Origin: Flavobacteriaceae bacterium
Lineage (GTDB): Bacteria > Bacteroidota > Bacteroidia > Flavobacteriales > Flavobacteriaceae
Length of the DNA: 64,000 nt
NCBI GenBank assembly: GCA_947456815.1
Contig: CANGTL010000003.1
Location: forward strand, 1 to 64,000
Reading direction: 5' to 3'
How positions within the stretch are numbered: the stretch's first letter is position 1; each line of letters begins with the position of its first letter. Under the pieces are notes generated by a model. It was not told where the DNA came from and did no database searches. It saw only the letters and a list, made by a program, of their open reading frames with translations. The position numbers were made by a program, and so were the translations under genes. Below, piece after piece: positions 55,804 to 63,970 of the stretch.

Positions 55804-56187
55804 ATGAATGTAAAAAACTTTTTAATTTCAGGAATTGTGGGAGGACTAGTTAATTTCCTCTTAGGTTGGGTTTTGTATGGCATGTTGTTTAAAGATTTAT
55901 ATCCTCAAAATGAGAATATGAATTTAATGTTCATTTTTCTTGGTTGTATGACTTTGGGTTTATTTATCGCTTATATTTTTAGTAAGTGGGCACACATTAG
56001 AAATCCTGTAACTGGAATGAAAGCAGGCGCAACAATCGGAATATTCAATAGCTTGTCTATGAATTTTTTTATGTATTCCGGAATGGAAGTTAATTATCAA
56101 AATATGGCACTCGATATCGCGATATCAACTTTTATTGGGACCATAATGGGTGCTGCTGTTGCTCTGACTTGCAATAAATTGAAATAG
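55804..56187 (+). CDS. Small four-helix membrane protein, DUF1761-like
   Basis: 127 residues with four predicted helices (VKNFLISGIVGGLVNFLLGWVLYG, MFIFLGCMTLGLFIAYIF, and two later). The pattern of helix, short loop and small-residue-rich helices resembles DUF1761 proteins; the match is tentative. It is monocistronic, between the ligase gene and the MarR gene, with a TACTTTTA near-box upstream and a strong terminator downstream. Function is unknown. Confidence 0.7.
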   Translation: MNVKNFLISGIVGGLVNFLLGWVLYGMLFKDLYPQNENMNLMFIFLGCMTLGLFIAYIFSKWAHIRNPVTGMKAGATIGIFNSLSMNFFMYSGMEVNYQNMALDIAISTFIGTIMGAAVALTCNKLK

Positions 56188-56206
56188 AAATTCAAATAGA
56201 AAAAAG

Positions 56207-56234
56207 AAACTCCTCGAATTGAGGAGTTTTTTTT
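56207..56234 (+). terminator. Terminator of the small membrane protein gene
   Basis: Stem AAACTCCTC / GAGGAGTTT with loop GAATT followed by a run of eight T residues, 20 nt after the stop. Confidence 0.85.
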
Positions 56235-56269
56235 GCCCAATAACTTAAGGGAAAAAAACATGTATTTAT

Positions 56270-56300
56270 TATGCGTGCATAGTATTTTTTATTATATTTG
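56270..56300 (+). promoter_or_regulatory. Promoter and putative MarR operator
   Basis: TATATTTG at 56293-56300 matches the -7 box. Just upstream, TATGC-GT-GCATA (56270-56281) is a perfect 5-2-5 inverted repeat, placed between the -33 and -7 positions where a repressor would block polymerase. It precedes the MarR gene at 56319, so autoregulation and control of the fad operon are plausible. Confidence 0.5.
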
Positions 56301-56318
56301 ACTTTCAATTCTCAGTTT

Positions 56319-56792
56319 ATGAAAGACAAAACTATTGATTATGTCCTAAGGGCAACCTGGCAAGCCGTCGCTAGAATGTATAATGAAGAAGCGACAAAAT
56401 ACGACGCAACAATGGCAACTGGATTTGCACTTTTAAGTTTAGACAGAGAAGACGGAACACCATCTACTGCCTTGGCTCCAAAAATGGGAATGGAAGCGAC
56501 AAGTTTGACACGCACCTTAAAATCGATGGAGGATCGCGGTTTGATTATTCGAAAGAAAAACCCCAACGACGGTCGTGGCATGCTCATCTATTTGACGGAA
56601 TTTGGAAAGGAAAAAAGAGAACTATCACGCAATACAGTTTTAAAATTTAATGAATCGGTACGCAAAAATATACCCCAAGAAAAGCTACAACATTTTATCG
56701 AAGTAGCAGAATCCATCAACGAACTAATACAAGAAAAAAACATATTTAATCACCCGAGCGCTCACCATCTAGCGCAGCAAATTGACAAATAA
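56319..56792 (+). CDS. MarR-family transcriptional regulator
   Basis: 157 residues from ATG 56319; an upstream TTG at 56298 is part of the -7 box. The winged helix is visible as ALAPKMGMEATSLTRTLKSMEDRGLIIRKKNPNDGRGMLIYLTEFGKE (recognition helix and wing with conserved DGR). It lies 3 nt before the fadN-like gene and is probably co-transcribed. By analogy with other MarR repressors it may sense acyl-CoA or fatty acids and control the downstream beta-oxidation genes; the ligand is inferred. Confidence 0.9.
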   Translation: MKDKTIDYVLRATWQAVARMYNEEATKYDATMATGFALLSLDREDGTPSTALAPKMGMEATSLTRTLKSMEDRGLIIRKKNPNDGRGMLIYLTEFGKEKRELSRNTVLKFNESVRKNIPQEKLQHFIEVAESINELIQEKNIFNHPSAHHLAQQIDK

Positions 56793-56795
56793 GAA

Positions 56796-59186
56796 ATGAA
56801 AAGAACTATTAAAAAAGTTGCAGTAATTGGTTCCGGAATCATGGGCTCTGGAATTGCCTGCCATTTTGCTAATATTGGTGTTGAAGTACTTCTCCTAGAT
56901 ATTATTCCTCGAGAACTTACTGAAACCGAAACAAAAAAAGGATTGACTTTAGATGACAAAATGGTCCGAAATCGTATTGTCAACGATCATCTAACCAACG
57001 CGTTAAAATCGAAACCCTCTCCTATTTATCATCAGAAATTCGCAAGTCGAATTAAGACTGGCAACACCACAGATGATCTCGCTCTAATTGCTACAGCCGA
57101 TTGGATCATCGAAGTTGTGGTTGAACGATTAGACATCAAAAAATCTGTTTTTGAACAGATTGAAAAATACAGAAAACCAGGGACATTAGTAACGTCAAAC
57201 ACTTCTGGTATTCCGATTCAATATATGAGTGAAGGAAGAAGTGAAGATTTTCAAAAGCACTTCTGCGGCACACACTTTTTCAATCCAGCGCGCTACTTGA
57301 AATTATTTGAAATTATACCTGGACCGCAAACTTCAAATGAGGTACTCGAATTTCTAACCAACTACGGCTCGCAGTTCTTGGGTAAAACTTCGGTAGTTGC
57401 CAAAGACACACCCGCATTTATTGGCAATCGAATCGGAATATTCGGCATTCAAAGCCTTTTTCATTTGGTAAAAGAAATGGGATTAACAATCGAGGAAGTC
57501 GACAAATTAACCGGTCCAGTAATTGGTCGTCCAAAATCTGCAACCTTCCGAACAGTAGATGTAGTAGGTTTGGATACGTTGGTTCATGTGGCGAACGGAA
57601 TTTATGACAATTGCCCGAATGATGAAGCGCATGAACTTTTCAAAATGCCAGATTTCATAACCAAAATGATGGGCAACAATTGGCTGGGAAGCAAAACCAA
57701 TCAAGGATTTTATAAAAAAGTCGACAAAGATATCTTGTCTCTAGATTTAAATACACTCGAATATAGACCGGCGAAGAAAGCAGCATTTGCCACCTTAGAA
57801 TTAACCAAAACCATCGACAAACCAATCGATCGCTTTAAAGTACTTGTAAAAGGAAAGGATAAAGCGGGTGAATTTTATAGAAAAAGTTTTGCAGGAATGT
57901 TTGCCTATGTGTCGAATAGAATTCCAGAAATAGCAGACGATTTATACAAAATTGACGACGCTATGAAAGCTGGTTTCGGTTGGGAAAACGGACCATTCGA
58001 AATCTGGGATGCCATTGGAGTTACCCAAGGAATCGAAATCATGAAGGCTGAAAACTTAGCACCGGCAGCTTGGGTGTCTGATATGTTAGCTTCCGGAAAT
58101 TCGAGTTTCTACACGATTAAAGAAGGTGCAACTTATTGCTATTCCACCGCAACAAAATCACAAGTAAAAGTGCTGGGGCAAGATGCCTTTATCATTTTGG
58201 ATAACATCAGAGAAACCAAAAAAGTATGGAGCAATAGCGGCGCAATAATTCAAGATCTCGGCGATGGTATTTTAAATCTTGAATTCCGATCGAAAATGAA
58301 CACGATTGGCGGTGATGTTTTACAAGGCATCAACAAAGCCATTGACCTTGCAGAAAAAGAATACAAAGGATTGGTCATCGGAAATCAAGCCGCCAATTTT
58401 ACCGTTGGTGCCAACATCGGAATGATCTTTATGATGGCAGTTGAACAAGAATACGATGAATTGAACATGGCCATCAAAATGTTTCAAGACACCATGATGC
58501 GCGTGCGTTATTCGAGTATTCCGGTAATTGTAGCACCACATGGAATGACTTTGGGTGGCGGATGTGAAATGAGTATACATGCAGACAAAGTGGTCGCTGC
58601 AGCAGAATCGTATATCGGATTGGTTGAATTTGGCGTCGGTGTGATTCCGGGTGGCGGTGGATCCAAAGAAATGGCATTACGTGCCTCGGATTTATTTCGA
58701 AAAAACGATGTCGAATTGAATGTGCTACAAGAATACTTCCTAACAGTTGCGATGGCAAAAGTATCCACTTCCGCCTATGAAGCATTCGATTTAGGCATTT
58801 TACAACACGGAAAAGATATCGTCGTGGTCAACAAAGATCGCCAAATTGCGGAAGCAAAGAAACACGCGCTACTCATGGCCGAAGCGGGTTATACCCAACC
58901 TATTCGTAGAACGGATGTAAAAGTCTTAGGAAAACAAGCATTAGGAATGTTCTTAGTTGGAACCAATCAAATGGTTGCGGGAAAATACATCTCTGATCAC
59001 GACTTGAAAATTGCCAATAAACTAGCTTACGTTATGGCAGGCGGTGATTTATCTGAGTCCACTTTGGTATCTGAACAATACTTATTAGATATCGAACGTG
59101 AAGCCTTCTTATCGCTTTGCACGGAAAGAAAAACGTTGGAACGAATTCAATTTATGTTAACAAAGGGAAAACCGTTGAGAAATTAG
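56796..59186 (+). CDS. fadN: 3-hydroxyacyl-CoA dehydrogenase/enoyl-CoA hydratase (FadN-type order)
   Basis: 796 residues. The dehydrogenase comes first, with GSGIMGSGIACHFANIGVEV (NAD site), GTHFFNPARYLKLFEIIPG (catalytic His) and AFIGNRIG. The hydratase comes last, with PHGMTLGGGCEMSIHADKV and LVEFGVGVIPGGGGS holding two glutamates in the active-site positions. Thus it has the order of Bacillus FadN, reversed from E. coli FadB. It follows the MarR gene by 3 nt and precedes thiolase by a repeat spacer. It catalyses two central steps of fatty-acid beta-oxidation. Confidence 0.93.
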   Translation: MKRTIKKVAVIGSGIMGSGIACHFANIGVEVLLLDIIPRELTETETKKGLTLDDKMVRNRIVNDHLTNALKSKPSPIYHQKFASRIKTGNTTDDLALIATADWIIEVVVERLDIKKSVFEQIEKYRKPGTLVTSNTSGIPIQYMSEGRSEDFQKHFCGTHFFNPARYLKLFEIIPGPQTSNEVLEFLTNYGSQFLGKTSVVAKDTPAFIGNRIGIFGIQSLFHLVKEMGLTIEEVDKLTGPVIGRPKSATFRTVDVVGLDTLVHVANGIYDNCPNDEAHELFKMPDFITKMMGNNWLGSKTNQGFYKKVDKDILSLDLNTLEYRPAKKAAFATLELTKTIDKPIDRFKVLVKGKDKAGEFYRKSFAGMFAYVSNRIPEIADDLYKIDDAMKAGFGWENGPFEIWDAIGVTQGIEIMKAENLAPAAWVSDMLASGNSSFYTIKEGATYCYSTATKSQVKVLGQDAFIILDNIRETKKVWSNSGAIIQDLGDGILNLEFRSKMNTIGGDVLQGINKAIDLAEKEYKGLVIGNQAANFTVGANIGMIFMMAVEQEYDELNMAIKMFQDTMMRVRYSSIPVIVAPHGMTLGGGCEMSIHADKVVAAAESYIGLVEFGVGVIPGGGGSKEMALRASDLFRKNDVELNVLQEYFLTVAMAKVSTSAYEAFDLGILQHGKDIVVVNKDRQIAEAKKHALLMAEAGYTQPIRRTDVKVLGKQALGMFLVGTNQMVAGKYISDHDLKIANKLAYVMAGGDLSESTLVSEQYLLDIEREAFLSLCTERKTLERIQFMLTKGKPLRN

Positions 59187-59270
59187 ATAATAGATAATAG
59201 ACGAAGAGATAATAGACAGAGTTGAAAAGTCTATCATCTATGATCTCTCTGTCTATATTCTCAAAAAATA
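59185..59270 (+). repeat. Heptamer/octamer array I (palindromic)
   Basis: AGATAATAG words start at 59185, 59192 and 59207 (steps of 7 and 15), followed by inverted-type words TCTATCAT, CTATGATCT and CTGTCTAT. It fills the spacer between the fadN-like gene and thiolase and could form a hairpin. Phase is less strict than in the other arrays. Confidence 0.55.
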
Positions 59271-59275
59271 AAAAA

Positions 59276-60457
59276 ATGAAAACAGCATACATAGTAAAAG
59301 CATACAGAACAGCCGTTGGAAAAGCGCCAAAAGGTGTTTTTCGATTCAAACGACCTGATGAATTAGCAGCGGAAACCATTCATTTTATGATGAATGAATT
59401 ACCTGACTTCGATAAGAAAAGAATTGACGATGTCATGGTAGGAAACGCTATGCCCGAAGCAGAACAAGGATTAAATGTTGGACGATTAATTTCATTAATG
59501 GGATTAAAAGTAACTGATGTTCCTGGTGTCACCGTCAACCGATATTGCGCCTCCGGATTGGAAACCATCGGAATGGCAACGGCAAAAATTCAAGCCGGAA
59601 TGGCAGACTGCATCATTGCAGGTGGCGCCGAAAGCATGAGTTTTATTCCAATGGGCGGTTACAAACCAACCCCTGACTATTCGGTAGCGAAAGAAGGACA
59701 TGAAGATTACTATTGGGGCATGGGATTAACCGCAGAAGCTGTTGCAAAACAATTTAATATATCGCGTGAAGATCAAGATGCTTTTGCTTTCAAGTCGCAT
59801 CAAAAAGCACTAAAAGCGCAGGCAGAAGGAAAATTCGATAAGCAAATTGTGCCCATTACCGTAGAGCAAACATTCATCAATGAAACTGGAAAAAAAGAAA
59901 CCAAATCATATACGGTCAATAAAGACGAGGGTCCACGTACCGACACCAATATCGCCGCCCTTGGCAATCTAAAACCTGTATTTGCAGCAGACGGAAGTGT
60001 TACCGCTGGAAACTCTTCACAAATGAGTGATGGCGCTGCTTTCGTATTGATTATGAGTGAAGCCATGGTCAAAGAACTTAGCCTCACTCCAATCGCACGT
60101 TTGGTCAATTTTGCTTCTGCTGGTGTTGAACCCAGAATCATGGGAATTGGCCCTGTGCAAGCGATTCCGAAAGCACTAAAACAAGCTGGATTGCAATTGA
60201 AAGACATCGATTTGATTGAACTCAACGAAGCATTTGCCTCTCAATCTTTGGCAGTAATTAGAGAATTAGGATTGAATCCGGATATCGTAAACGTCAATGG
60301 CGGCGCTATTGCTTTAGGTCATCCGTTAGGTTGCACCGGTGCGAAACTTTCCGTTCAATTATTTGATGAGATGAAACGCAGAGGTAATAAATATGGAATC
60401 GTCTCTATGTGCGTGGGAACTGGACAAGGAAGCGCGGGGATATATGAGTTGATGTAG
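59276..60457 (+). CDS. fadA: Acetyl-CoA acyltransferase (thiolase)
   Basis: 393 residues from ATG 59276; an upstream frame start at 59222 lies in array I. The nucleophile Cys is in VNRYCASGLETIG, then ELNEAFASQSLAV, the His in GHPLGCTGAK, and the second Cys in SMCVGTGQGSAG. It cleaves 3-ketoacyl-CoA, completing beta-oxidation. It lies between fadN and an S23-type gene in the operon. Confidence 0.95.
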   Translation: MKTAYIVKAYRTAVGKAPKGVFRFKRPDELAAETIHFMMNELPDFDKKRIDDVMVGNAMPEAEQGLNVGRLISLMGLKVTDVPGVTVNRYCASGLETIGMATAKIQAGMADCIIAGGAESMSFIPMGGYKPTPDYSVAKEGHEDYYWGMGLTAEAVAKQFNISREDQDAFAFKSHQKALKAQAEGKFDKQIVPITVEQTFINETGKKETKSYTVNKDEGPRTDTNIAALGNLKPVFAADGSVTAGNSSQMSDGAAFVLIMSEAMVKELSLTPIARLVNFASAGVEPRIMGIGPVQAIPKALKQAGLQLKDIDLIELNEAFASQSLAVIRELGLNPDIVNVNGGAIALGHPLGCTGAKLSVQLFDEMKRRGNKYGIVSMCVGTGQGSAGIYELM

Positions 60458-60471
60458 AAAAATTGAATTGA

Positions 60472-60520
60472 GTCAAGAGTCAAGAGCCAAGAGCCAAGAG
60501 TCAAGAGTCAAGAGTCAGGA
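60472..60520 (+). repeat. Heptamer array J (period 7, GTCAAGA words)
   Basis: Seven 7-bp words in perfect phase: gtcaaga (four times), gccaaga (twice), gtcagga. It is 15 nt after the thiolase stop and upstream of the S23-type gene. Confidence 0.85.
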
Positions 60521-60560
60521 TTAAAAAAATAAATATAAGCCAACAATTAAAAATTATACT

Positions 60561-60920
60561 ATGCGCCACAACTTTAAGAATCTAAAAATATGGAATTTGT
60601 CTATGGAAATCACATCAGACATTCATAAAATAGCATTGACATTTCCCAAGTATGAAACCTATGGATTAGTTAGTCAAATGAATAGATGTTCAGTATCAAT
60701 GCCATCAAATATTGCCGAAGGCTCAAATAGAACTAAAAGACATTTTGAATATTATTTGAATATAAGTTTGGGTTCTTCATTTGAACTACAAACACAACTA
60801 TTAATAGCTCGGCAAAATGACTATTTAACCGAAGAAAAAACAATTGAACTTGAAAATAAAATAATTGAATTTCAAAAGATGACCACTGGTTTTATAGACA
60901 AGTTAAATCTTGGTTCTTGA
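60561..60920 (+). CDS. S23-type four-helix bundle protein, copy 2
   Basis: 119 residues. Hallmarks are KNLKIWNLSMEITSDIHKI, ETYGLVSQMNRCSVSMPSNIAEGSNR, and HFEYYLNISLGSSFELQTQLLIA. Paralogous to 4739-5104 but clearly diverged. It lies between thiolase and acyl-CoA dehydrogenase and breaks a fadNAE-type order; it is not part of beta-oxidation. Heptamer array J lies before it, and inverted TCT-phase words overlap its last codons and stop. Function is unknown. Confidence 0.9.
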   Translation: MRHNFKNLKIWNLSMEITSDIHKIALTFPKYETYGLVSQMNRCSVSMPSNIAEGSNRTKRHFEYYLNISLGSSFELQTQLLIARQNDYLTEEKTIELENKIIEFQKMTTGFIDKLNLGS

Positions 60921-60942
60921 TTCTAACATCTTTTATCTAAAA
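60908..60942 (+). repeat. Inverted heptamer array J' overlapping the S23-type stop
   Basis: Five 7-bp words each begin TCT: tcttggt, tcttgat, tctaaca, tctttta, tctaaaa. The first two are complements of array J words (gtcaaga). The array encodes the last residues and stop of the S23-type gene, so the gene is bounded by inverted copies of one word. Confidence 0.55.
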
Positions 60943-60954
60943 AAAACAAAAAAA

Positions 60955-62745
60955 ATGAGCGATAAAACAAGAGGTGGACAATTCCTCGTAAAAGAAACCC
61001 CATGTGAAGACATTTTCACACCGGAAGATTTTAATGAAGAACAATTGATGATGCGCGACTCCGTAAAAGAGTTTGTCGACAAAGAAATTTGGCCCAACAA
61101 AGATCGTTTCGAAAAGAAAGATTACGCGTTTACCGAGCAAAGCATGAAGAAAGCCGGCGATTTAGGATTTCTAAGCGTCGCCGTTCCTGAAGCCTATGGC
61201 GGTATGGGAATGGGATTCGTCAACACGTGTTTGGTCTGCGATTATATTTCAGGCGCAACTGGTTCATTTTCTACCGCATTTGGTGCGCATACTGGGATCG
61301 GAACCATGCCAATAACACTCTACGGAACCGAAGCCCAAAAACAAAAATATGTTCCTAAATTAGCCACAGGCGAATGGTTCGGAGCGTATTGTTTGACTGA
61401 ACCAGGTGCTGGATCTGACGCCAATTCCGGAAAAACAAAAGCAGTTTTATCGGAAGATGGAACGCACTACAAAATCACCGGACAAAAAATGTGGATTTCT
61501 AATGCTGGATTCTGTTCATTATTTATTGTTTTCGCTAGAATAGAAGACGACAAAAACATCACAGGTTTTATTGTTGAAAATGAATCAAGTAATGGAATTT
61601 CGATGAATGAAGAAGAGCACAAACTTGGTATTCGCGCGTCATCAACTAGACAAGTATTTTTTAATGAAACCAAAGTTCCGGTAGAGAATATGCTTTCTGA
61701 ACGTGGAAATGGCTTCAAAATCGCGATGAACGCCTTGAATGTAGGCCGTATCAAATTAGCTGCTGCATGTTTAGACGCACAACGAAGAGTGACTTCTGGA
61801 GCTGTAAAATATGCAAATGAAAGAATGCAATTCAATACCGCCATCGCACAATTTGGCGCTATTCGATACAAATTAGCGGAAATGGCAACAAGCTGTTATG
61901 CAGGTGAAAGTGCTACTTATCGCGCGGCTAAAGACATTGAAGATCGCATTCAAATTCGAGAAAGCGATGGAAGTTCTCATCAAGAAGCGGAATTAAAAGG
62001 AGTTGAAGAATACGCTATCGAATGTTCTATCTTAAAGGTTGCGGTTTCGGAAGATGTTCAAAATTGCGCTGATGAAGGAATTCAAATTTTCGGCGGTATG
62101 GGATTTTCAGAAGACACGCCTATGGAAAGCGCTTGGCGTGATGCCCGTATTTCAAGAATATACGAAGGCACGAACGAAATCAATCGAATGTTGTCCGTTG
62201 GGATGTTAATCAAAAAAGCCTTCAAAGGTCATGTTGATTTATTGGGTCCAGCCACAAAAGTGCAGGAAGAATTAATGGGAATTCCTTCGTTCGATACGCC
62301 TGATTATTCCGAATTGTTTGCCGAAGAGAAAGAAATGATTGGCAAATTGAAAAAAGCATTTTTGATGGTAGCAGGCGGTGCGGTTCAAAAATACGGACCA
62401 GAATTAGATGGACATCAGCAACTTCTCATGGCGGCAGCGGATATCTTGATTGAAATTTATATGGCAGAATCGACGCTGCTTCGAACCGAAAAACTGGCCA
62501 AGAATAAAGGGGAAGCCAATGCCAAAGAACAAATTGCCATGGCAAAATTGTACTTATACAAAGCAGTTGATATCGTAACCCAAAAAGGAAAAGAAAGCAT
62601 TATATCCTTCGCAGAAGGCGACGAACAACGGATGATGTTAATGGGATTACGTCGATTTACAAAATACACCAACATGCCCAATATCGTAGGATTACGCGAA
62701 ACCATCACGACAAAGTTGGTGGCTGAAAACGAATATTGTTTTTAA
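60955..62745 (+). CDS. fadE: Acyl-CoA dehydrogenase (FadE-type)
   Basis: 596 residues from ATG 60955; the frame also opens at 60910 but inside array J' and the S23-type gene end. FAD-dependent first step of beta-oxidation. Motifs are GAYCLTEPGAGSDANSGKTKA, GQKMWISNAGFCSLFIVFARI, LGIRASSTRQVFFNE, and the late GGMGFSEDTPMESAWRDARISRIYEGTNEIN. A C-terminal extension of about 170 residues is typical of the FadE/VLCAD-like form. The operon ends here with a terminator. Confidence 0.94.
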   Translation: MSDKTRGGQFLVKETPCEDIFTPEDFNEEQLMMRDSVKEFVDKEIWPNKDRFEKKDYAFTEQSMKKAGDLGFLSVAVPEAYGGMGMGFVNTCLVCDYISGATGSFSTAFGAHTGIGTMPITLYGTEAQKQKYVPKLATGEWFGAYCLTEPGAGSDANSGKTKAVLSEDGTHYKITGQKMWISNAGFCSLFIVFARIEDDKNITGFIVENESSNGISMNEEEHKLGIRASSTRQVFFNETKVPVENMLSERGNGFKIAMNALNVGRIKLAAACLDAQRRVTSGAVKYANERMQFNTAIAQFGAIRYKLAEMATSCYAGESATYRAAKDIEDRIQIRESDGSSHQEAELKGVEEYAIECSILKVAVSEDVQNCADEGIQIFGGMGFSEDTPMESAWRDARISRIYEGTNEINRMLSVGMLIKKAFKGHVDLLGPATKVQEELMGIPSFDTPDYSELFAEEKEMIGKLKKAFLMVAGGAVQKYGPELDGHQQLLMAAADILIEIYMAESTLLRTEKLAKNKGEANAKEQIAMAKLYLYKAVDIVTQKGKESIISFAEGDEQRMMLMGLRRFTKYTNMPNIVGLRETITTKLVAENEYCF

Positions 62746-62770
62746 GAAAACTGTTGAAATGAATGTTGAA

Positions 62771-62806
62771 AAACCGTTACTGTTTTACCGCAGAACGGTT
62801 TTTTTA
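62771..62806 (+). terminator. Terminator of the fad operon
   Basis: AACCGTT / AACGGTT arms around a larger loop, followed by a T run, about 26 nt after the acyl-CoA dehydrogenase stop. Confidence 0.7.
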
Positions 62807-62845
62807 TTTGTCCTAAACGAGTATTTTAGTAAAAAATAATACAAC

Positions 62846-63370
62846 ATGAAATTACTTGGAATTGGTTCTAGAATAAATCACGCCGAATACGGGAAAGGCG
62901 TTATCACGAACGTATCTTCAACAGAATATTGGGTAACCTTTATTGAAAATGGATTAGAAACGATCGACATCGATAGTGAATTCGAGGTGATTGCCGCGGC
63001 CGAAAACGAAGTTGACACCGTTAGTTTTTACGATGTTGAACAAAGTCTTTTATCGATATTGAAAAAATGGAATGGACTTGGTGAACCTGTTGCAATTGGT
63101 GACAAATGGAAAGGTGGCAAAATGATTCTCGAACCCGGACAAGCTGGATTAGCGGCGAAAGACGTTCCGATTGATGTTTTCTTCCATAAAATTGTAATGC
63201 TACGCGACCGATTGCGAGTGATGGAGCAAAAAATCAACGCGAGCAATTTAGAAGAAATTGAAAAAGTAGAATTGCAACAATACATTACCAGAATCTACGG
63301 CAGTTTGACCACTTTCAATGTTTTGTTCAAGTCGCCGAACGATTACTTCGTAGGAGAAAAAAGCAAGTAG
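62846..63370 (+). CDS. Hypothetical protein with a CarD/Tudor-like N-terminal motif
   Basis: 174 residues. The N-terminal text LGIGSRINHAEYGKGVITNVSSTEYWVTFIENGLETI matches the G-x-R-V-x-H-x-x-Y-G-x-G-x-V pattern of small Tudor-like beta-barrels (as in CarD and UvrD C-terminal domains). The rest is helical, with EKVELQQYITRIYG near the end. It has its own spacer after the fad terminator. A nucleic-acid or polymerase contact is possible from the N-terminal pattern; this is inference. Confidence 0.75.
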   Translation: MKLLGIGSRINHAEYGKGVITNVSSTEYWVTFIENGLETIDIDSEFEVIAAAENEVDTVSFYDVEQSLLSILKKWNGLGEPVAIGDKWKGGKMILEPGQAGLAAKDVPIDVFFHKIVMLRDRLRVMEQKINASNLEEIEKVELQQYITRIYGSLTTFNVLFKSPNDYFVGEKSK

Positions 63371-63442
63371 TTTTAAGCTAAATTTAATGTGTACGACCGC
63401 TTTTAAATCGTAACTTTAAAGTTCATTTAAAAATTCCTTCTC

Positions 63443-63970
63443 ATGAAAAAAATAGCGCTCTCGATGATTGCCATTACAGCTTTGCTCATCAATTGTAAAT
63501 CCAATAGCAATGCAAGCGACAGCAAAAAATTAGACATTGCATTCGAATCAAAAAGCAATAGTACTGTGACTGGAACAGCTTCATTCATAGAGAAAAACGG
63601 CCAAGTCACTTTTGTTGCTAAAATCGCTGGATTGAAACCCGGAGAACACGCTATTCACATTCATGAAAAATCAGATTGCTCTGCTGCTGATGGAAGTTCA
63701 GCCGGAGGACATTGGAATCCAACTTTCAAAAAACATGGCAAATGGGGTGTTGGCGAATACCATAAAGGTGATATTGGCAACTTTACTGCGGATGAAAAAG
63801 GAAATGGAACCATTTCGTTAACCACAGACGAATGGTGCATCGGTTGTGGCGATCCTGCGAAAGACATCATGGGCAAAGGATTGATTGTACATGCTGGCAC
63901 GGACGACTTCACAACACAACCAACTGGAAATGCTGGTGCAAGGGTGGCGTGTTCAGCAATTATAAAATAA
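63443..63970 (+). CDS. Cu/Zn superoxide dismutase-like lipoprotein
   Basis: 175 residues. The lipoprotein signal MKKIALSMIAITALLINC has a lipobox cysteine (Cys18). Metal ligands are complete: HIH in HAIHIHEKSDC, the bridging His in GGHWNPT, zinc ligands in KKHGKWG and EYHKGDIGN, and a last His in LIVHAGTDD. The disulfide cysteines (SDCSAAD and ARVACSA) are present. An extra segment EWCIGCGDPAKD with two cysteines precedes the last ligand. It removes superoxide at the envelope and is the last gene of the window. Confidence 0.92.
   Translation: MKKIALSMIAITALLINCKSNSNASDSKKLDIAFESKSNSTVTGTASFIEKNGQVTFVAKIAGLKPGEHAIHIHEKSDCSAADGSSAGGHWNPTFKKHGKWGVGEYHKGDIGNFTADEKGNGTISLTTDEWCIGCGDPAKDIMGKGLIVHAGTDDFTTQPTGNAGARVACSAIIK

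Noticed and set aside
60472..60520. A simple phase-variation microsatellite upstream of the S23-type gene
   Set aside because: The array is far from the start codon and outside any obvious promoter, and its words vary, so a classic slippage switch is unlikely. It is kept as a repeat instead.
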